NCBI GenBank assembly: GCA_020055645.1
Contig: CM034546.1
Location: 57,536,001-57,600,000, forward strand
DNA: 64,000 nucleotides
Reading direction: 5' to 3'
Origin: Tomocerus qinae
Lineage: Eukaryota > Arthropoda > Collembola > Entomobryomorpha > Tomoceridae
Below the pieces are notes generated by a model that saw only the letters and a program-made list of their open reading frames with translations, searched no databases and had not been told where the DNA came from. A program made the translations under genes and the position numbers. Below are positions 58,683 to 64,000 of this stretch, piece after piece. Every line of letters begins with the position of its first letter. Position 1 is the stretch's first letter.

Positions 58683-59924
58683 AATTGATGTAATATGAAA
58701 GCTAGCTGTTTCTATAGCTATTACGGTAAGATTTGCTTAAAAAAGGGTAAATTTCAAAAATCGACTTTTTTCAAAATTTTGAAATTTATTTTGAATGATG
58801 GGGTTTGAATTTTGAAACGGGTCGCAGAACCCCTGGGGCAAATAATGTCTTATTCAATTAAAATTCTTTTTGTCCAAATCGGTCAAGTATAAGTGGATTC
58901 CGAAAATTTTTGTATATGATTTTCGACCTTTGTGGGGTGTGTCCTGAGGGAAGGGGGTGGTGTATCAAAAATCGGAAAGAAATTGAATTTCACATTCCCC
59001 TATCTGCATAGGTTATCATTTGTTGAGATCCAATATTGAATTTCAAATTCTTTTTCATATGCATCTCTTAAATTCATACACCAATACATATTTTCCAGTC
59101 CCACAGTTTTAAAATGCTATCAAGAAATTTACCAAAGAATCTTAAATATAATCGACGATGTCAGTAATGAGATTATTATAAAAAGAAATTAGGTTCTCCA
59201 CCTTAAATCCATTTAATTGTCACTACCAGAACCTGTTTCCTCTGTTAGAAGGCATTTATGCTTGAATGTAATTTAATACATTAAATACCAATTACTAATT
59301 TTAATCCCAGGTAAAGGTACGCCCAAGTTTTATTGGAATAAGAAATAGATTATTCGGATTCAACATAGCTACGTAGGCAGATCTATTTGGTTTGATCGGT
59401 AACACATAATATTTAATAAAAATGTTAAAAGTGTAAACTAGGCCTGGATGTCCACCTTGGCATCTATTTAGAATGTTCCAGACATTTATTTGCCTTATTC
59501 AGTACATTTATCTAGAACATTCGAAATGATAACCGGACAGATAAGAATTGCAACGCGTGCCATATATCAATCATCAATACATGTATAAATTATTTTAATT
59601 GTATTGTTTTTTTTGACACGAAGAGATAATGATGAACGGATGGGGATTAACATTTATTTATCATTATTGGACAATGCATGAACAAAGATAAATTTTACTA
59701 CGGCTGATCTTTCCGTGATGGGAATTGTGTCAAACTATAAAGTATTGAGATAACTTTATCTGTAGGAATTTAGTGTGTATATAATGGCTTGCAATACCAA
59801 TGTGTAGAGAACAGTAATTATTAAATAGCAATAATAATCATTTAAACTTGGTAATGTACAGGTAGTACATATTGGACAAAGTTTTGGAATTTACTTGAAA
59901 CATCTAACCACTTTCTGTATTAAT
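58683..59924. other. intergenic, 5' flank of TcmP-like gene
   Basis: Noncoding; 58740-58990 has a G-rich, repeat-like look (GGGTCGCAGAACCCCTGGGG, GAGGGAAGGGGGTGGTG). No gene recognised. Confidence 0.35.
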
Positions 59925-62900
59925 ATGACGGCCGAATTCTTCGAAAATTCAAAAAGAGGAAGAGGCCGTGTAAAACACGCGATTTTACAAAGTTATTTAG
60001 AAGCGTGGTTTCCTATACTTGGTCAATCCAGACAAGATGATTTAGTTTATATCGACGGATTTGCAGGAACCGGTACCTATACTTCGGACACAGGAGAAGA
60101 ACCGGGTTCTCCAATCATGGTGTTCGATACTATAATTAATCATAAAAGTCTAAGTAAAATCAATGGAAATATTATTTTGCTACTGATCGAAAAGTCAGTC
60201 GAAAATGCAGAACTGTTACGAAAAGCAATGGAAGTTAAAAATAAAAAATATATTGATGAAGGCAAAAATGTTCCGGAAAAAGGTAAATTGTGCAAATACC
60301 TTTATAAATAATTGATACATTTTAACTTCAAATCCTTTTTCACTATTCTATATTTTAGGCACAGGTCACGAAGGATAAGGCTTGCAATTTCAAAGATTAT
60401 AATTGCAATAGCAAAATATATACATAAATGTAGTAAAGTATTTATTGATTGACTTCTTATGTATTTGGTTTAGTTAATATAATTAATGTACTTTATTGTT
60501 TGCAGCAAAGTACAAAATAAGATATAATATTAAGTTAAATTGAAAGAATTATTGATATTTGTCTATTTTCAATAAACTGGGAAGTCATGTGTATATACCT
60601 ATGTATTTCGTTTAACTGAAAGGAGTAATATTTTTTTATTTTCAGTAAAGTGGGAGGTATTTAATCAAGAATTTGCAGTTATGCTTCCCAACATTTTGGA
60701 CGACGAGAAATATCAAGATTGTCCAATGTTGTTGTTTGCAGATCCATTTGGATTCAGCGGTAACACATAATTTAATTTAAAAAAGAATCAAAAGAATGTA
60801 TATAAATAGCACAAAATTGTTTTATGAACTAAAGGAAAAGTATTGCCAATGGACACATTAAAACGTTTATTGTCCAGAGGTACAGGAGCCCCGTTCCTTA
60901 CTACGGTAACCATATGGTAACAGTCAAGGACATCTAGGTCAAATATTTTTATTCCGTAGACAAGATTTAATAAATGCATGCCGCCACTTATGAATCATCA
61001 CTAATGCATATCCTTCCACATTTTACAAAAAAGTATCAAATTTTGTCCTTTCTTCGATTTTTTATGAAATTTCGAATTTATGCATTCGAATCATATCTGC
61101 AAAATTAAGGAATTTTTTTTCCAAAAATTAATATATACGAAATGGGAAATAATGTTATCATTGTTAGTGTTTAGAATGAGTTTTCAGTATCCATAATTAT
61201 CGGAAATAGACTAAATTTCAAAATTCACAAAACGCTTTGAGCGCTGTGTCGCTGCAAGCGTCAGTGTTACCATTTGGATACTCTAGGATGATATGAGTGC
61301 AGCAAGCTGTGTGTGACAGTTAGTACCAAACCACCCCTATATCTCACTATATTTAGTCATGACCCCAAATGTTTTATTGATTCTTTATCGAAATGACCTG
61401 GAGGTCGCGTTCCTTATCTCCCCACCCCCTAGAAGGTGGGTGGGGAGGTTGGGGCAAGATGAGATTCCACTGGATTTGGATAGATATCGACCCATTGGAC
61501 AAATCCCCACCCATCTTCACCCCCTCCGAACCACTTGTAGTTTGGGTTTAGGCATCGATCACGTTGCCCCAATTGCCCCCTCCCCCGTTGCTCCAAGTTT
61601 GGCCACTACTAGTCTGGCCAACTTATTACATTAAATTTTCCCCGTTATTCCAAGTACTTTTATATTAATCTAATGTGCCCATCTAATCTATTGAATTCGT
61701 TGCCGCCGTCGACCCAAGCTTAGTAAATAGTAGTGTATGTGCACTATATTGGGGGCAGATGGGGCAACAAATTCAATAGATTGGAATGCACATTAGAAAC
61801 ACTTGAGGCAACGAGGGAAATAAATTAAGGTAATAGGTTAAGTGGCCAAACTTGGGGCGACGGGTGCAACGTCGGAGACAATAGCAACGGGGACATTTGG
61901 GGTAACGAGATCCCGCTGCCTAAATCCAGTCCCCCTTCTGTAGAACTATCCCTTGGGAGGGAGTCTAAAGGGTTGTTATGGGTTAGGTTTTACGGGACTA
62001 GGCAGACTCTGGATACGCTATCATTAGTTAGCGTCGTTAGTTTTCCAAAGCTTACAAATGTTCAGATGAGTATTACGCTGCACAGACGGTCGACAATAAT
62101 AAAAGACGATGTGAACAAAAATCCTGACATGTGCAAGAAGTGTGACGTCGGTTTGCGCGAAAAATGCTTTGCTGCTTTCCAAGCACGTATCCAGAGATTT
62201 AAAGGGGGCGCAAACATAATAATATCAAAAATGAGACATTCGCGGAATGTACGAAGATTTTTTGCTATTTTTGGCTTTTTCCTGGGAAAATTCTTCTCTT
62301 TATCTTGGATTTAGGGGTGGGGCGCTGCGGCCACCCCGCCCCCTACTGGATGCATGCTTACTGATCTTCACAAATGTCATATTTTAGTCGATTTCTGAAC
62401 ACATTCGCCATGGATTATATTTATTCCACATTTTACGTAACATTTATTTTTGACCCCACATTATCCTAGCGTTGCCATATGGTAACGGGCATTATCTCAG
62501 GGGCTTTGCAGATTTCAATCATATGATCAATGTAAAAAATGTTTCTCTACCCCAAAGTAGTGTGATACTGAAATATCAAATCCGAGCCTCAAAAAAAATA
62601 ATTCCGTAACGGATGGGTTAAGGATTCCAACAGAGCTGTTCATAACTGTCATGGACGGATCTGCCCTCAGATTTATCAGTGACCCAAATAAAGCTAATGC
62701 GATAACAACGTTGATGGGTAAGGATAATTGGCGACATTTGGCCAACAAAGATGCATACAGTGCCCAAGAAAGAAGGACACTCTTTATTGATATTTATATC
62801 AATAACATGGCTGAAGGCTGTGAGGAAACTCTTCCATTAAAGTTTGCTATTAATAATGAGAGAAATTGTCCTATATATCATTTTGTATATTTTACAACCC

Positions 62901-63232
62901 ATATTAAAGGGCTTCAAGAAATGAAAAGGTCAATGTGGAAGCAAACCCAGCTAAGTGATTCGATGACATTTTCAGAATGGGGAGAAAAAAACCCTGAAAG
63001 GTTTTTGACCAATATGTCAAAAGATGAAATTGTAAACGACGTGGCTAACCGGATTATTAATAAATTTAGAGGTGAAACTGTTCAAGGTTCAGTGTTAGAG
63101 AATTTCATTTGGAAGAAAACCCCCTACATACTTAACTGCAGGAATGAGTTAAAAACGTCTTTAGCACTTTACAAAATTAACACAGCAAGGGCATTTGAGA
63201 AAATCCAATATCGGTTCTTAACCACGGCGTAA
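59925..63232 (+). CDS. TcmP-like (three-Cys-motif partner) protein, split by a large intron
   Basis: Three exons (59925-60282, 60646-60759, 62634-63232) splice in frame to 356 residues with phases 1 and 1. Exon 1: KHAILQSYLEAWFPIL, then DLVYIDGFAGTGTY and GSPIMVF. Exon 2: FADPFGFS (D152). Exon 3: ELFITVMDGSALRFI, then IYHFVYFTTHIKGLQEMKRS. These follow the order of bacterial TcmP proteins: methyltransferase-like DGFAGTG, DPFG, and a C-terminal T.H..G...MK segment. The partner three-Cys protein was not seen. Biochemical role is not established. About 10-20 residues usual after DPFG seem missing, so a small exon within the 1.9-kb intron may be overlooked. It is rare in animals, so horizontal origin with later introns is a fair inference. 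Confidence 0.75.
61585..61862. mobile_element. large inverted repeat inside the TcmP intron
   Basis: The left arm 61585-61703 (CCAAGTTTGGCCACT, AATGTGC, AATCTATTGAATTCGTTGCC) matches the reverse complement of 61762-61862 (GGCAACAAATTCAATAGATT, GCACATTAGAAAC, AAGTGGCCAAACTTGG) with gaps. The spacer is about 58 bases. G/C-rich GGGGCAA words extend further on both sides (61430-61960). It resembles a fold-back transposon. Confidence 0.75.
62180..62360. mobile_element. MITE of the CAAGCACGTATCCA family
   Basis: The left end CAAGCACGTATCCAG is identical to that of the element at 37378. The right end CTGGATGCATGCTTA is its imperfect inverse. GGGGGCG and CCGCCCCC runs lie inside. Flanking 8-mers CTGCTTTC and CTGATCTT agree at five of eight positions. 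It lies in the TcmP intron. Confidence 0.65.
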
Positions 63233-64000
63233 AAAACAGGGTTTTTAATATCCAAAAACTTGGGTTTTTAGGTATTTCCTGCCCTGTTCTTAACATGCTG
63301 TTTAGAAAACGCCTAAATATATTCACCTTAAACACAAATTACGTTATCCATATAATAAGCCACTAGCACTTCAAATTCAAAAGATTTGCTCGTCCACATT
63401 AATTTGGTATCATTTCAATATCTTCTAATACCTTAGTTCATGGTTTATGCAATATAGGTAAACTCATACATTGATTGAAAGCTTTGAAGTCTGTGGTTAT
63501 AATTTAGTTTACTTATTATTTTACTTTTCAAGCTCACGTGCTATAATATGTTATCTACAACTGACGATTTTAGCAGTATTCCAAATTAGAGTTGATACAT
63601 TTCCGTGGTCGAGGTGAGTCTTGGCTTTGCCGCAGGGAATACAGATTTCCGTATCTTGTAGTTACAATCTATCAGATTAGCTTATTTAAATTATTTATCT
63701 TATTTTATCTCCATATTATAATATAAAATAAAAAGCATTGAAGGATGTAAGGAAATTCCTATCGGAAAATGAAAATGTTAGATCATGTTAGAATGTATAA
63801 TGCAAAATATTGTAATTGCACGTTATAACGAATAAAGTAAATAACTTCTTTACATACAATTAAAGAGTTTAAGGTAATCTGTTTGTTGCTGCCGTTATTT
63901 CATTTTTTGACCTTGTGAAGTAATCTCACTTTTTGGTTTATTCTCTATGGCAGGGAGTTGTACCTATTGAAAAACCTGTCATTCTTGGTAACAGTTATTA
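63233..64000. other. 3' flank of TcmP-like gene
   Basis: Noncoding. Poly(A) hexamers AATAAA occur at 63727 and 63831. No further gene before the window ends. Confidence 0.4.

Noticed and set aside
60788..60979. Minus-strand frame (YHMVTVVRNGAPVPLDNK) resembling a transposase piece
   Set aside because: Only 63 residues, no second supporting motif, and inside the TcmP intron; left unassigned.
61359..61634. Pro/Leu-rich open frame
   Set aside because: Lies in the fold-back repeat; composition follows its C-rich arms.
1..64000. CRISPR arrays, bacterial operons, tRNA or rRNA genes
   Set aside because: No regularly spaced repeats, no operon-like gene packing and no complete tRNA-like fold with both A and B boxes were seen.

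Overview
This is an AT-rich animal nuclear window with arthropod character. Genes are compact, with short GT-AG introns, 7TM chemoreceptor-like genes, MATH-BTB genes in a cluster, a CYP2-like P450, many small secreted peptides and many degenerate transposons. A single-module type I polyketide synthase (PKS), a WS/DGAT-type acyltransferase and a TcmP-like gene sit together with these. That mix is reported for springtails (Collembola), so a springtail is my best guess, but it is inference. Exon models below were spliced by eye with matching intron phases; none was checked against transcripts.

Layout. 0.8-2.2 kb and 9.6-11.0 kb: two three-exon chemoreceptor-like genes of one family. 4.0-4.9 kb: two convergent cysteine-rich secreted peptide genes. 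6.9-7.7 kb: a broken integrase-type transposase. 11.0-11.3 kb: a hAT-like MITE with perfect 8-bp target duplications. 12.5-14.8 kb (minus): a 15-finger C2H2 gene whose 3' fingers have decayed. 17.0-18.9, 30.7-32.7 and 33.8-35.5 kb (minus): three MATH-BTB paralogues with the same seven-exon plan. Between the first and second lie a damaged WS/DGAT acyltransferase (19.7-21.3 kb, minus) and an intronless PKS of 1815 residues (24.2-29.6 kb, plus; KS-AT-DH-KR-ACP). 37.4-42.1 kb: a repeat-rich block with a small MITE, a LINE reverse-transcriptase relic, unidentified decayed ORFs and an A-rich minisatellite. 46.5-49.0 kb: an intact seven-exon P450. 49.5-57.1 kb (minus): three tandem small secreted-protein genes with the same signal exon and TATA box but different mature exons. 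59.9-63.2 kb: a TcmP-like gene whose large intron carries a fold-back element and a MITE.

How it fits together. The strongest candidate for an unusual system is the PKS and acyltransferase interval inside the MATH-BTB array. The PKS has its main catalytic residues, no introns and no recognisable release domain. The neighbouring acyltransferase carries an HHxxxDG motif but is interrupted by an in-frame stop. The tandem secreted-protein cluster is a second interesting locus, because a shared promoter and signal exon appear joined to different mature parts.
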